DNA of 64,000 nucleotides, from NCBI GenBank assembly GCA_029256185.1, contig JAQSYI010000018.1, positions 59,629 to 123,628 of the forward strand, written 5' to 3'. The notes beneath the pieces are model-generated. The model was not told the origin of the DNA, made no database searches, and worked only from the letters and a program-made list of their open reading frames with translations. The stretch is from Paenibacillaceae bacterium (lineage in GTDB: Bacteria > Bacillota > Bacilli > Paenibacillales > NBRC-103111). A program made the position numbers and the translations under genes. Position 1 is the stretch's first letter. Every line of letters begins with the position of its first letter. Of this stretch, positions 40,936-49,656 are shown piece by piece.

Positions 40936-41994
40936 ATGATAGTAGTAACATCCAACAGAACCAGCAAAGAACGAATTGACGAGATTGTCAAATATATTGA
41001 AAAGAATGGCTTGCAAGCCCATGTCTCCCTTGGAGAGGACCGGACCGTTATCGGCATTGTCGGCAAGTTTGATCCTACCCTTGCGGAGCATCTGCGGCAG
41101 ATGTCAGGAGTAGAGCAGGTCGTGCGCATCTCCAAGTCCTACAAGATGGCCAGCCGCGAGTTTCATCCGGCTGATACCGTAATCAACATCAAGGGTGTGG
41201 AAATCGGCGGCAGTGAGCTGGTTATCATGGGCGGCCCATGTGCGGTGGAAACACCGGAGCAGATCGACGAGATCGCCCGGCTGGTGAAGCTGGCGGGGGG
41301 GCAAGTGCTCCGCGGCGGCGCATTCAAGCCCCGTACAGGCCCTTACAGCTTCCAGGGAATCGGCACTGAGGGTCTGAAGTGGATGAAGGATGCCGGAGAC
41401 AAACACGGACTTCTGACCATTACAGAGGTTATGACGCCTGAATATGTGGACGTGTGCGCGGAGTATGCTGATATTCTTCAAGTGGGAACCCGGAACATGC
41501 AGAACTTCGACCTGCTGCGCAAACTGGGTACCGTCCAGACTCCCGTTTTGTTAAAGCGCGGCTTCAGCGCCACCTACGACGAATTCCTTAATGCGGCCGA
41601 GTATATTCTGGCAGGAGGCAATCCCAACGTAATGCTTTGCGAACGGGGCATCCGCACTTTCGAATCCTATACCCGCAATACGTTGGATCTGGCCGCTATA
41701 CCCGTCTTGAAGTCATTGTCCCATCTGCCTGTTATCTCCGATCCAAGCCATGGCACAGGACGCCGGGAATTGGTAGTTCCCATGACCAAAGCTTCCGTGG
41801 CTGCAGGCTGCGACGGGCTGATTATTGAAATGCATACCGATCCTGACAACTCTATGACCGGAGACGGTGTCCAGTCTCTGTTCCCGGATCAATTCGCAGG
41901 ATTGCTTGCCGATCTGGAGAAGCTTGCACCGCTTTGCGGAAAGACACTTACCACCCGTAAGGAACCGATTTTGGCCGGGTCCTGGAGAAAGTAA
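40936..41994 (+). CDS. aroF: 3-deoxy-7-phosphoheptulonate synthase (DAHP synthase, type Ibeta)
   Basis: This 352-residue enzyme joins PEP and erythrose 4-phosphate in the first step of the shikimate route. It has an N-terminal ferredoxin-like regulatory domain (about 1-70, IVVTSNRTSKERIDEIVKYI) as in Thermotoga-type enzymes. The barrel shows MGGPCAVET, GGAFKPRTGPYSFQG, QVGTRNMQNFDLL, LLKRGF, ISDPSHGTGRRELV and IEMHTDP. The N-terminal domain usually gives feedback control by aromatic amino acids. ATG 40936 follows GAGGGAGAG. It has its own promoter and terminator. Confidence 0.96.
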   Translation: MIVVTSNRTSKERIDEIVKYIEKNGLQAHVSLGEDRTVIGIVGKFDPTLAEHLRQMSGVEQVVRISKSYKMASREFHPADTVINIKGVEIGGSELVIMGGPCAVETPEQIDEIARLVKLAGGQVLRGGAFKPRTGPYSFQGIGTEGLKWMKDAGDKHGLLTITEVMTPEYVDVCAEYADILQVGTRNMQNFDLLRKLGTVQTPVLLKRGFSATYDEFLNAAEYILAGGNPNVMLCERGIRTFESYTRNTLDLAAIPVLKSLSHLPVISDPSHGTGRRELVVPMTKASVAAGCDGLIIEMHTDPDNSMTGDGVQSLFPDQFAGLLADLEKLAPLCGKTLTTRKEPILAGSWRK

Positions 41995-42027
41995 TATTCG
42001 GCTTTTTACGGATGCATATAATGAAGG

Positions 42028-42070
42028 AAAAGGTTTATTTCCCTGGAACTCCAGTGGGGTAAGCCTTTTT
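42028..42070 (+). terminator. Terminator after aroF
   Basis: AAAAGGTTTA (42028-42037) pairs with TAAGCCTTTT with one G-U; an inner TGGA/TCCA helix closes it, and it ends in T residues. Confidence 0.65.
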
Positions 42071-42102
42071 GAACTGAAATGTGAACATTTTCGGGATAGG
42101 GT

Positions 42103-42119
42103 GTAAACATAGCTTACAT
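42103..42119 (+). promoter_or_regulatory. GlnR/TnrA box upstream of glnA
   Basis: TGTAA, seven bases, TTACA matches the TGTNA-N7-TNACA consensus of GlnR and TnrA. It lies 28 bases before the -35 element, which suits nitrogen-dependent control. Confidence 0.8.
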
Positions 42120-42146
42120 GTTCCAAAAAAATACCTGACATAAGTA

Positions 42147-42175
42147 TTGACGCCCAAAAATGAAGGATTTATAAT
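42147..42175 (+). promoter_or_regulatory. SigA-type promoter of glnA
   Basis: TTGACG (42147-42152), a 17-base spacer and a perfect TATAAT (42170-42175). Confidence 0.9.
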
Positions 42176-42254
42176 AGTTGCAAGTTGACTAAAAACTTGA
42201 ACAATGATCGCCATTTTGTCGGTGAATGTTCGGAATTAGGGAGGGTAATTATCC

Positions 42255-43679
42255 ATGTCTGCACAAAAAGTACTGGATATCATCAAGGAAAAAGGTATTG
42301 AATGGGTTGATTTTCGTTTTACTGATATCGGCGGCAAGTCTCATCACTTGTCTGTTCCTGCTGTGGAAGTTGAAGCTGAAACCTTTGAAAACGGCGTAGC
42401 ATTTGACGGCTCCTCTATCACAGGCTTCCGCGGTATAGAAGAATCCGATATGGTTATGATGCCGGATACAGACTCTGCATTCGTCGATCCTTTTACCGCT
42501 CATCCTACTCTTGTTCTGCTGTGTGATATCTTCACTCCAGATGGCGACCGTTATGACCGCGACCCCCGCGGCATTGCTGTGAAAGCTGAAGAATACCTGC
42601 AATCCACAGGTATCGGTACTTCCGCATTCTTCGCGCCTGAGTCCGAATTTTTCATTTTTGACGATGTCCGTTACGAAAGCGGCATGAACAAGTCCTACTA
42701 CGAAGTGGATTCCGAAGAAGCTGCCTGGAATACCGGCCGCAAGGAGGAAGGCGGAAACCTGGGCTTCAAGACCGGCGTCAAGGGCGGTTATTTCCCGGTT
42801 GCTCCTACTGATACCCAGCAGGATATCCGTTCCGAAATGTGCCGTCTGATGCAAGAAGCCGGCCTTCGCATTGAACGCCATCACCACGAAGTTGCTACTG
42901 CCGGCCAAGGCGAAATCAACTTCCGCTTCAGCACGCTGACTAAAACCGCAGACAATCTGCAAAAATATAAATACATCATCCAAAACGTTGCTCGTCAATA
43001 CGGCAAGGTTGCTACATTCATGCCTAAGCCTTTGTTCGGTGACAACGGCAGCGGCATGCACGTTCACCAATCCATCTTCAACGGTGACTCCCCTCTGTTC
43101 TATGAGAAGGGCGCATACGCTAACCTGAGTGAAATGGCCATCTACTATATCGGCGGTATTCTGCACCATGCTCCATCCCTGATCGCCATCACCAATCCGT
43201 CCACCAACTCGTTCAAACGTCTGGTGCCTGGGTATGAAGCTCCGGTTAACCTTGTATTCTCCAAGGGCAACCGTTCCGCAGCTGTACGTATTCCGATCGC
43301 AGCTGTTACACCTAAGGGCTGTCGGATTGAGTTCCGTACTCCTGACTCCACTGCCAACCCTTATCTGGCATTTGCAGCTATGCTGCTGGCTGGTCTGGAC
43401 GGCATCAAGAACAAGATTGACCCGCGTGCTCTAGGTTATGGCCCGCTGGACAAGAACATCTATGAGCTTGGCGATGATGAGAAGAGGGAAATCCGCAGCG
43501 TTCCAGGCTCCCTGGAAGAAGCTCTTGATGCTCTGGAAGCTAACCACAGCTTCTTGACTGAAAGCGGCGTGTTCACAGAAGATTTCATCAGCAATTTCAT
43601 TGAACTGAAACGTGCGGAAGCCAAGCAAGTTGCGATCCGCGTTCACCCGCATGAATACTCCCTGTACTTCGGAGTGTAA
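42255..43679 (+). CDS. glnA: Glutamine synthetase type I, beta-subtype features
   Basis: This 474-residue enzyme makes glutamine from glutamate, ammonia and ATP. It shows the beta-grasp start KGIEWVDFRFTDIGGK, FDGSSITGFRGIEESDM, GPESEFF-like APESEFFIF, the ATP site KPLFGDNGSGMHVHQS and RIEFRTPDSTANPY. It is longer than Bacillus GSI-alpha (about 444 residues) and tracks the E. coli enzyme closely, including the 25-residue insertion region and a Tyr (403, DKNIYELGDDE) at the place of the E. coli adenylylated Tyr. Codons are more A/T-ending than in its neighbours, as in highly expressed genes. GGGAGG precedes ATG 42255. Confidence 0.96.
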   Translation: MSAQKVLDIIKEKGIEWVDFRFTDIGGKSHHLSVPAVEVEAETFENGVAFDGSSITGFRGIEESDMVMMPDTDSAFVDPFTAHPTLVLLCDIFTPDGDRYDRDPRGIAVKAEEYLQSTGIGTSAFFAPESEFFIFDDVRYESGMNKSYYEVDSEEAAWNTGRKEEGGNLGFKTGVKGGYFPVAPTDTQQDIRSEMCRLMQEAGLRIERHHHEVATAGQGEINFRFSTLTKTADNLQKYKYIIQNVARQYGKVATFMPKPLFGDNGSGMHVHQSIFNGDSPLFYEKGAYANLSEMAIYYIGGILHHAPSLIAITNPSTNSFKRLVPGYEAPVNLVFSKGNRSAAVRIPIAAVTPKGCRIEFRTPDSTANPYLAFAAMLLAGLDGIKNKIDPRALGYGPLDKNIYELGDDEKREIRSVPGSLEEALDALEANHSFLTESGVFTEDFISNFIELKRAEAKQVAIRVHPHEYSLYFGV

Positions 43680-43710
43680 TATTTGATTGGTTATCATTAA
43701 GCATATTGGC

Positions 43711-43743
43711 AAATCCTCCGATCTTTCGGAGGATTTGTTTTTG
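43711..43743 (+). terminator. Terminator after glnA
   Basis: AAATCCTCCGA (43711-43721) pairs with 43726-43736 and is followed by TGTTTTTG. Confidence 0.88.
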
Positions 43744-43768
43744 TTTGAACTGAAAGCAACTGTAATAT
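43741..43768 (+). promoter_or_regulatory. Candidate promoter of the ydaO leader
   Basis: TTGTTT (43741-43746), 16 bases and TAATAT (43763-43768) lie about 35 bases before the riboswitch core. Confidence 0.45.
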
Positions 43769-43799
43769 TTTGTGAGTTGATGGAGCTGCTCCTGATGTG

Positions 43800-43985
43800 A
43801 TAGCCTAGATAGTGCCGAATCCAGTCTGATTATGCGTCAGCTGGTACGGGGGATGATTCATATGGGGTGAATGACCGCGGCTTGTCCGCGTCTCTAGGGA
43901 ACAACCTTCTTCCCGAACCCGTCAACTAACCTCGGAGGCTGGAGATGTTGTCCCGCAAGCCGGCAAGATCAGCCTGGCTGAACGG
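43800..43985 (+). promoter_or_regulatory. ydaO/yuaA-type c-di-AMP riboswitch
   Basis: Conserved ydaO blocks appear in order: GTGCCGAATCC, CAGCTGGTACGGGGGA, TGGGGTGAATGACC, CTTCCCGAACCCGTC and AACTAACCTCGGAGGC. In known cases c-di-AMP binding turns the downstream gene off. These genes often code for wall hydrolases or K+ transporters, and a 3D-domain wall protein follows here. No obvious U-run terminator is seen, so control may act on translation. Confidence 0.92.
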
Positions 43986-44016
43986 ACAGCAATAAACTCA
44001 TAGGAGGAACATCCAC

Positions 44017-44871
44017 TTGATATTTCGTAAAGGGGTTAAAGGCATGCTTTTGTCATGCGCAGGTGCCGCGGCAGTTGGTGTAAGTTTATTGGTTGCTCCT
44101 TATTCCGCCCAGGCTTCAACCGAACCGCAGGCTTTGGCTCTGTCCGTTAAGGTGCAGATTAATTCCGATCTGGTGGAGTTTCCCGATGCGCAGCCTTTCA
44201 TTGATGAGAAAGGGCTTACGCAGGTGCCGGTCCGTTTTGTCAGTGAGGAGCTGGGTTTTAAGGTTGATTGGAGCACTGTAGAGGGATTGTTTAAAGTCCG
44301 GCTTACCAGTCAGGATGGACGGTCTCTGGAGCTTGAGACGGGCGATTGCACGGCTGTCGTGAATGGGGAAGCGAAGCATATGGACAGTGCGCCCGTGCTT
44401 AAGAATGGGCGGGTTTTTGTGCCGCTCCGCTTTATCTCCGAAGCAAAGGGCATCCGCGTGCAATGGGATCCCAGCAATTTTATAGCCATTCTCAATGAAG
44501 ACGGCAATTATCACGCTCCCGCGTGGTATGCTCCCCGGATGGAGCTTCTCTCCACTTTCACGGCATCAGCTTATTCGGCGGCTCCCGAAGAGAACGGAGG
44601 CTATGCAGGGCTTGATTATTTCGGCAACCCCCTTGAATTGGGAACCGTCGCAGTGGATCCCTCCGTTATTCCCTTGGGTACGCGCCTGTATATAGAAGGG
44701 TACAATTTTGACGGCTTGCCGGAGGGCGGAATGGTGGTTGAAGCCAAAGATATCGGAGGCTCGATGAAGGGCAACCGGATCGACATCTTCGTGCCCAGCA
44801 CCCGGGATCATCTGCTGAAGTTTGGTCTTCAGGAAGTTAAAGTGTACAAGCTGCCGCAAAATACAGATTAG
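44017..44871 (+). CDS. Secreted protein with copper amine oxidase N-like and 3D domains
   Basis: This 284-residue protein has a signal peptide (about 1-34, basic start then LLSCAGAAAVGVSLLVAPYSAQAS). Two stalk-type copper amine oxidase N-terminal repeats follow (VPVRFVSEELGFKVDWS and VPLRFISEAKGIRVQWD), common in Paenibacillus envelope proteins. The C-terminal 3D domain has FTASAYSAAPEE, IPLGTRLYIEGY and KDIGGSMKGNRIDIFV. It probably cuts peptidoglycan, as does YocH. The start is TTG 44017, eight bases after TAGGAGGA. Expression is controlled by the c-di-AMP riboswitch directly upstream. Confidence 0.9.
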   Translation: MIFRKGVKGMLLSCAGAAAVGVSLLVAPYSAQASTEPQALALSVKVQINSDLVEFPDAQPFIDEKGLTQVPVRFVSEELGFKVDWSTVEGLFKVRLTSQDGRSLELETGDCTAVVNGEAKHMDSAPVLKNGRVFVPLRFISEAKGIRVQWDPSNFIAILNEDGNYHAPAWYAPRMELLSTFTASAYSAAPEENGGYAGLDYFGNPLELGTVAVDPSVIPLGTRLYIEGYNFDGLPEGGMVVEAKDIGGSMKGNRIDIFVPSTRDHLLKFGLQEVKVYKLPQNTD

Positions 44872-44884
44872 TATGGTTGCAACG

Positions 44885-44924
44885 AGCTGACTGCCGCATA
44901 TCATTGCGGGGTCGGCTTTTTTTT
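44885..44924 (+). terminator. Terminator after riboswitch-controlled gene
   Basis: AGCTGACTGCCGCA pairs with TGCGGGGTCGGCT and ends in eight T residues. Confidence 0.88.
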
Positions 44925-45134
44925 ATATAAGACGACGTAACGGAAAAAATCGGGATGATAGCATCAACTTTGAAAGGTTTTCATGTAAGAAAAAGTGACA
45001 TCGGTTAGGTTCGACATGACAATCGAATAAGATTGGCATGGAAATAGTGATAAATAAAATTAATCATACCGAAATATAGCTCAGAAACGCTGTAAAGAGG
45101 AAAAGTAAAATTTGTGTGACAGCGGTTTACCTAC

Positions 45135-45163
45135 TTGCTGAACCTATTGAATCTTGCTATCAT
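45135..45163 (+). promoter_or_regulatory. SigA-type promoter of serC
   Basis: TTGCTG (45135-45140), 17 bases and TATCAT (45158-45163), 35 bases before the gene. Confidence 0.7.
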
Positions 45164-45198
45164 AGATGGAAACATGAAGGGGTAGGTGTGGATTTTTC

Positions 45199-46281
45199 AT
45201 GACAAGAGCCTATAATTTTAATGCAGGGCCTGCTGCGCTTCCGCTTGAAGTGCTGCAGCGTGCGCAAGAAGAGATCGTTGATTTTAAGGGGATCGGCATG
45301 TCTATCATGGAGGTATCCCACCGCAGCAAGGAATACGAAGCTGTTAACGATGAAACTCAGCAGCTGCTTCTTGAATTGCTGGAACTTCCAGCAGGCTATA
45401 AGGTATTGTTTCTCCAAGGCGGAGCCAGCACCCAGTTCGCCATGCTGCCTATGAATCTCTTGACATCAGGTAAGGTGGGAAGCTATGTCATGACCGGCTC
45501 CTGGGCGGAGAAGGCCATTCAGGAGGCCCAGCTTATCGGTGAAACCCATATCGCCGCTAAATCCAAAGAAGGAATTCTACATATTCCTGCATTAAGTGAA
45601 ATTGAGCTGCCCGAGAATGCTGCCTACCTGCACGTTACCTCCAACGAAACCATCGCAGGCACCCAATACGCAGAGTTCCCGGATACAGGAAGTGTGCCGC
45701 TGGTTTCCGATATGTCCAGTGACATTCTGTCCCGCAGGATCGATGCATCGAAGTTCTCCCTGATCTATGCAGGCGCACAGAAGAATTTGGGGCCTGCCGG
45801 CGTGACTGTTGTAGTGGTCAAGGACGATCTGCTCAAGGAAACTCCCAAGCATCTGCCGACTATGCTGCGTTACAGCACTTACTTGAAGAACAACTCCCTC
45901 TATAATACACCTCCTGTGTACTCGATTTACATGGTGAATCTGGTGTTGAAATGGGTGAAGGAGCAAGGCGGAGTTGCGGCGGTCGAGAAGGTAAACCGGG
46001 AGAAGACGGATCTGATCTACAACGCTCTGGACAACAGCGGCGGATTTTATGAAGGTATGGCCGAGAAGGACAGCCGTTCTATCATGAACGTGACCTTCAA
46101 GCTGCAATCCGATGAACTGGAGAAAGAGTTCTTGGCCTTGGCCAAAAAGAATGGTTTTATCGGCCTGGGCGGGCACCGCAGCGTCGGCCATCTGAGAGCA
46201 TCTACTTATAATGCCGTTCCTTATTCCAGCTGCAAGGCTCTGGTGGATCTGCTTGATGAATTCAAACGGACCCACGGTTGA
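45199..46281 (+). CDS. serC: Phosphoserine aminotransferase
   Basis: This 360-residue PLP enzyme turns 3-phosphohydroxypyruvate into phosphoserine in serine synthesis, and also serves pyridoxal synthesis in some bacteria. It starts YNFNAGPAALPLEVLQRAQEE (split here by eye at Pro) and shows GMSIMEVSHRSKEY, LFLQGGASTQFAMLPMNL, the Asp in SDMSSDIL and the Schiff-base Lys in YAGAQKNLGPAG. The tail has GLGGHRSVGHLRASTYNA. ATG 45199 follows GGGGTAGGTG. It is monocistronic with its own terminator. Confidence 0.97.
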   Translation: MTRAYNFNAGPAALPLEVLQRAQEEIVDFKGIGMSIMEVSHRSKEYEAVNDETQQLLLELLELPAGYKVLFLQGGASTQFAMLPMNLLTSGKVGSYVMTGSWAEKAIQEAQLIGETHIAAKSKEGILHIPALSEIELPENAAYLHVTSNETIAGTQYAEFPDTGSVPLVSDMSSDILSRRIDASKFSLIYAGAQKNLGPAGVTVVVVKDDLLKETPKHLPTMLRYSTYLKNNSLYNTPPVYSIYMVNLVLKWVKEQGGVAAVEKVNREKTDLIYNALDNSGGFYEGMAEKDSRSIMNVTFKLQSDELEKEFLALAKKNGFIGLGGHRSVGHLRASTYNAVPYSSCKALVDLLDEFKRTHG

Positions 46282-46299
46282 TTCTTTTGGACATGAAGC

Positions 46300-46328
46300 A
46301 CCCGATGATCATTTCATCGGGTTTTTTG
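46300..46328 (+). terminator. Terminator after serC
   Basis: ACCCGATGA (46300-46308) pairs with TCATCGGGT (46314-46322), followed by TTTTTTG. Confidence 0.88.
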
Positions 46329-46427
46329 TGTTTTAAAGCACCTATGATATCTGTCACAGAATAATTTATCTAACAAAGGTAAAATGATGTCAAAAAACCT
46401 GACAAGAACTAAAAGGACGGATAAGTT

Positions 46428-48110
46428 ATGAAACTGACAATCGGACGGAAAATAACGGGGTGCTTTATGACGATAGCGCTCTTGATGGTGACTGTAAGCG
46501 CTCTTTCATTTCGCTCCCTGGGCAGCATCGAGAACAGTCTGAACGACTTGGTTGATATCAGAGTGAAAATTCTGACGAACGCACAGCGAATACAGGCGGC
46601 GGGCCTGGAGCAAAATGATTATATGAGGGAATACTTTCTGAACCAGACGCCTTCCTCCGTCCAAAGGATGACGGAAGCCAACGGGGAGGTTGTCAAGATT
46701 GTAGAAGAAACTCTGCCGCTTGTAGAAAATCCGGAGGACCAAGAGCGTTTTCAGAAGCTGAAGGACCTGGCGGTTGATTACAAGACCAGAGCGGATACGA
46801 TCATGATTATGCCCCACGCACAAGGGTTGAGAGAGGCTAACTTCAGCTTGTTCGGAGTGGCCACGCAACTGGTGGTGCTGGCTGAGAGCATGGCGGAAGA
46901 TCAGATTAACAAGATGGAATTGGAAAGGGTCTCTGTAAAAGATACCAATACCCAGGATAAGAATCTGAGTGTTGTTATCAGTATTTGCGCCATTGTTGCA
47001 GCTATTGCCCTCGGTGTAGTCATCGCCATGATGATTTCCCGTCCTATCCGCAAGATTACGGCTGCAGCCAAGGACATTGCCAAGGGTGATCTCAGAACCC
47101 GCGATTTGAAAATACATAGCCGGGATGAAGTCCGCGAACTGGCAGATGCTTTCGATGAAATGACAGTTCAACTTCGCTCTCTTATCGGCAAAGTAGAGCA
47201 AGGCTCTGACCATCTGGCTGTCAGCTCCAAAACATTGACCGCCAGTGCCGAACAGACGGCAGCCGCCACCCAGCATATTACGGAGGCCGCCCAGGAGGTT
47301 GCAGCAGGTTCGGAGCTGCAGGTGCGCGGCGCAGATGACAGCGCCAGAGCAATGGAAGAAATGACGCAGGGCATTGGACGGATTGCAGAATCCTCCTCCG
47401 CTGTGTTCGAGGTATCCATAACAGCCCGCAACCAGGCCGATGAAGGGGATTCCGCAGCCCAGCGTGCTGTGCTCCAAATGAACAACATCTTCGAAAGTTC
47501 AAGCAAGGCCGCAGCCAGCGTGAAGAAATTGGGTGAACGGTCCGGGGAGATCGGCGAAATTATTGAGGTTATTACCGGCATTTCCTCGCAGACCAGTCTG
47601 CTGGCGCTCAACGCCTCCATAGAGGCGGCACGTGCAGGAGAGAATGGCAGAGGCTTTATGGTAGTAGCTACTGAAGTGAAGAAGCTGGCCATCCAATCCG
47701 AGGAAGCAGCCAAGAAAATTTCCGAGTTGATCCGGGAAGTGCAGAAGGACACGGAAGCTGCCGTCAAGGGGATGAACGAAGGCATTCTCCAGGCGCGCGA
47801 TGGGGTTGCCGTTGTACAGGCTGCCGGCGATGCATTTGCCCAAATTAAAGAAGCGATTATTCAGGTTTCGGCGCAAATTGAAGAGGTGTCGGCTACAGCG
47901 GAACAAATTTCCGCAGGGTCAGAGCAGGTTGCCGCTTCCGTAGAGGAAACCTCGCGGATCGCCAGACAATCGGCTGAACAGACCCACCTGGTGGCCGCCA
48001 CCAGCGAAGAGCAGCTTGCATCCATGCAGGAGATTACTTCTTCCGCCGCTACGCTTAACAGTATGGCAGAAGAGCTTCAGCAGGCCGTATCCAAATTCCG
48101 TCTCTCCTGA
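46428..48110 (+). CDS. Methyl-accepting chemotaxis protein (4HB-type sensor)
   Basis: This 560-residue chemoreceptor has membrane segments at about 9-28 and 182-203. They flank an external helical domain of about 150 residues, in keeping with the four-helix-bundle sensor family. HAMP follows (SRPIRKITAAAKDIAKGDL), then the signalling hairpin (ISSQTSLLALNASIEAARA, GRGFMVVATEVKKLAIQSEEA) and a long coiled coil. It ends QQAVSKFRLS, with no CheR-binding pentapeptide. AAAGGACGG precedes ATG 46428. Ligand unknown. Confidence 0.94.
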   Translation: MKLTIGRKITGCFMTIALLMVTVSALSFRSLGSIENSLNDLVDIRVKILTNAQRIQAAGLEQNDYMREYFLNQTPSSVQRMTEANGEVVKIVEETLPLVENPEDQERFQKLKDLAVDYKTRADTIMIMPHAQGLREANFSLFGVATQLVVLAESMAEDQINKMELERVSVKDTNTQDKNLSVVISICAIVAAIALGVVIAMMISRPIRKITAAAKDIAKGDLRTRDLKIHSRDEVRELADAFDEMTVQLRSLIGKVEQGSDHLAVSSKTLTASAEQTAAATQHITEAAQEVAAGSELQVRGADDSARAMEEMTQGIGRIAESSSAVFEVSITARNQADEGDSAAQRAVLQMNNIFESSSKAAASVKKLGERSGEIGEIIEVITGISSQTSLLALNASIEAARAGENGRGFMVVATEVKKLAIQSEEAAKKISELIREVQKDTEAAVKGMNEGILQARDGVAVVQAAGDAFAQIKEAIIQVSAQIEEVSATAEQISAGSEQVAASVEETSRIARQSAEQTHLVAATSEEQLASMQEITSSAATLNSMAEELQQAVSKFRLS

Positions 48111-48128
48111 ACCTTTCACCTTCTATAG

Positions 48129-48175
48129 AATACAAAACCTCTTTCCTTGAATCTGCAGGAAAGAGGTTTTGTATT
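48129..48175. terminator. Bidirectional terminator between chemoreceptor and response regulator genes
   Basis: A perfect 19-bp inverted repeat (48129-48147 with 48157-48175; AATACAAAACCTC at its left end) with a 9-base loop. A and T runs on both sides suit both convergent genes. Confidence 0.9.
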
Positions 48176-48195
48176 GAAGCTCAAATATGCTTAAT

Positions 48196-48915
48196 CTAAC
48201 CGGAAGATTCCTTAACGGCCGGCTCGGTCAGTTTGTAACCCACATTGCGGATGGTCATGATGTAATCGGGATTGCGCCCGTTATCTTCGATCTTGTCCCG
48301 GAGGTGGCTGATATGAACATCCACGATCCTGGTATCTCCCAGAAAATGATAGTCCCAGACTCCATGCAGCAACTGCTGGCGGGATAGAACCTTGCCCCGG
48401 TGCCTGCAAAGAAAGACCAGAAGATCAAATTCCTTGGGCGTCAATTCCACCGCCTGTCCGTTCATTTTCACTTCCCGCAATCCCGGCTGTACGATTAGAT
48501 TGCCAATCTCAATCGACTGGGCCGAGCTGGGGTCTCCGTCCGGCATGGAATGGGAGCGGCGGAGGATGGCCTGAATGCGGGAGATCAGTTCCTGCGGACT
48601 GAAGGGCTTGGTCATGTAATCATCGGCGCCGTTGTCCAGCCCGGCTATCTTGTCATTGAGATCCTGCATCGCGGTCAGCATGATGATGGGAACCTTGTTA
48701 TTCTCGCTCCTGAGCTTCCGGCATACCTGGATGCCATCAAGCTTAGGCAGCATAAGATCAAGGACCAGAAGATCCGGACGGAAGGAACGGATGGCTTCGA
48801 ACACGGCCTCCCCGTCAAAGACGCAGTGAACCTCGAAACCGGCTAGCTTCAGGTTAAAGTCAAGCAGCATGGAGATGGATGGCTCGTCATCGACCACTAA
48901 TATTTTCATTTTCAT
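48196..48915 (-). CDS. Orphan OmpR-family response regulator
   Basis: This 239-residue regulator has a full receiver domain (ILVVDDEPSISMLLDFN, phospho-Asp in LLVLDLMLPKLDGIQV, Lys in DDYMTKPF) and a winged-helix domain (VELTPKEFDLLVFLCRHRGKVLSRQQLL, VDVHISHLRDKIE, MTIRNVGYKLTE). No kinase gene is next to it, so it is phosphorylated by a distant kinase or acts without one. ATG 48915 is about ten bases after AAGGAG; ATG 48909 is the next choice. It resembles the PhoP/YycF subgroup but cannot be named. Confidence 0.93.
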   Translation of the reverse strand: MKMKILVVDDEPSISMLLDFNLKLAGFEVHCVFDGEAVFEAIRSFRPDLLVLDLMLPKLDGIQVCRKLRSENNKVPIIMLTAMQDLNDKIAGLDNGADDYMTKPFSPQELISRIQAILRRSHSMPDGDPSSAQSIEIGNLIVQPGLREVKMNGQAVELTPKEFDLLVFLCRHRGKVLSRQQLLHGVWDYHFLGDTRIVDVHISHLRDKIEDNGRNPDYIMTIRNVGYKLTEPAVKESSG

Positions 48916-49062
48916 GCTTCTGATCTCCTTGTCATCCAAAGATGGTGCCTTCATTATGGCATGACTAGATAAGCCCTATGTTAACCAATCGTAAAATGGC
49001 TGTAAAAATTTAAACTCATGCCGGAATGTAGTATAATGATTCATATTGTGAGGTGACAGCAA

Positions 49063-49527
49063 GTGGCTTTTCATATTGTATTGGTAGAACCGGAGATCCC
49101 GGCGAATACGGGGAATATCGCCCGGACGTGCGCGGCAACCGGAACCCATCTTCATCTCGTGCGTCCTCTGGGATTCCAGACCGACGACAGAACGTTGAAG
49201 CGCGCCGGGCTTGATTACTGGCATGCCGTGCAGATTCATTACCATGACAGCTTTGGGGAAGTGAAGGAGCTCTACCCGGAAGGAAGATTCTTCTGTGCTA
49301 CTACCAAGACGGAGAGACTCTATACCGATATGTCTTACCGGGACGGGGATTTTCTCGTATTCGGCAAGGAGACCAAGGGGTTGGGTCCGGAAATTACCGG
49401 GCAGCATCAGGATACCTGCATCCGCATGCCGATGACAGATGCCGTCCGTTCGTTGAATTTGTCCAATTCAGCGGCGATTGTTCTTTATGAAGCAATGAGA
49501 CAGAACGCTTTTTTACAGCTTACCTGA
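49063..49527 (+). CDS. trmL: tRNA (cytidine/uridine(34)-2'-O)-methyltransferase
   Basis: This 154-residue protein is a minimal SPOUT methyltransferase of the TrmL (YibK/CspR) type. It has VLVEPEIPANTGNIARTCAATGTHLHLV in its first 35 residues, the knot region LVFGKETKGLGPEI and the C-terminal block IRMPMTDAVRSLNLSNSAAIVLYEAMRQ. It methylates the wobble ribose in tRNA-Leu. The start is GTG 49063, with GAGGTGA upstream. It is divergent from the orphan regulator. Confidence 0.93.
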   Translation: MAFHIVLVEPEIPANTGNIARTCAATGTHLHLVRPLGFQTDDRTLKRAGLDYWHAVQIHYHDSFGEVKELYPEGRFFCATTKTERLYTDMSYRDGDFLVFGKETKGLGPEITGQHQDTCIRMPMTDAVRSLNLSNSAAIVLYEAMRQNAFLQLT

Positions 49528-49656
49528 AAATAAAAAATATAAATTATTTAACAAACTTTAGTCAATCTTTAATGTTATTAGCAGGTATTTTTAATTTCAC
49601 ATTGAATTACTATAAATAGTAATATCATTATCAAACAGATGTAGGAGGGGAGAGCT

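Larger units (their letters stand above)
44872..45198. other. Intergenic region before serC
   Basis: This 327-base gap holds the terminator at 44885, a half copy of the palindromic repeat core near 44938-44951 (TAACGGAAAAAAT), AT-rich sequence without a gene, and the serC promoter at 45135. Confidence 0.6.
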
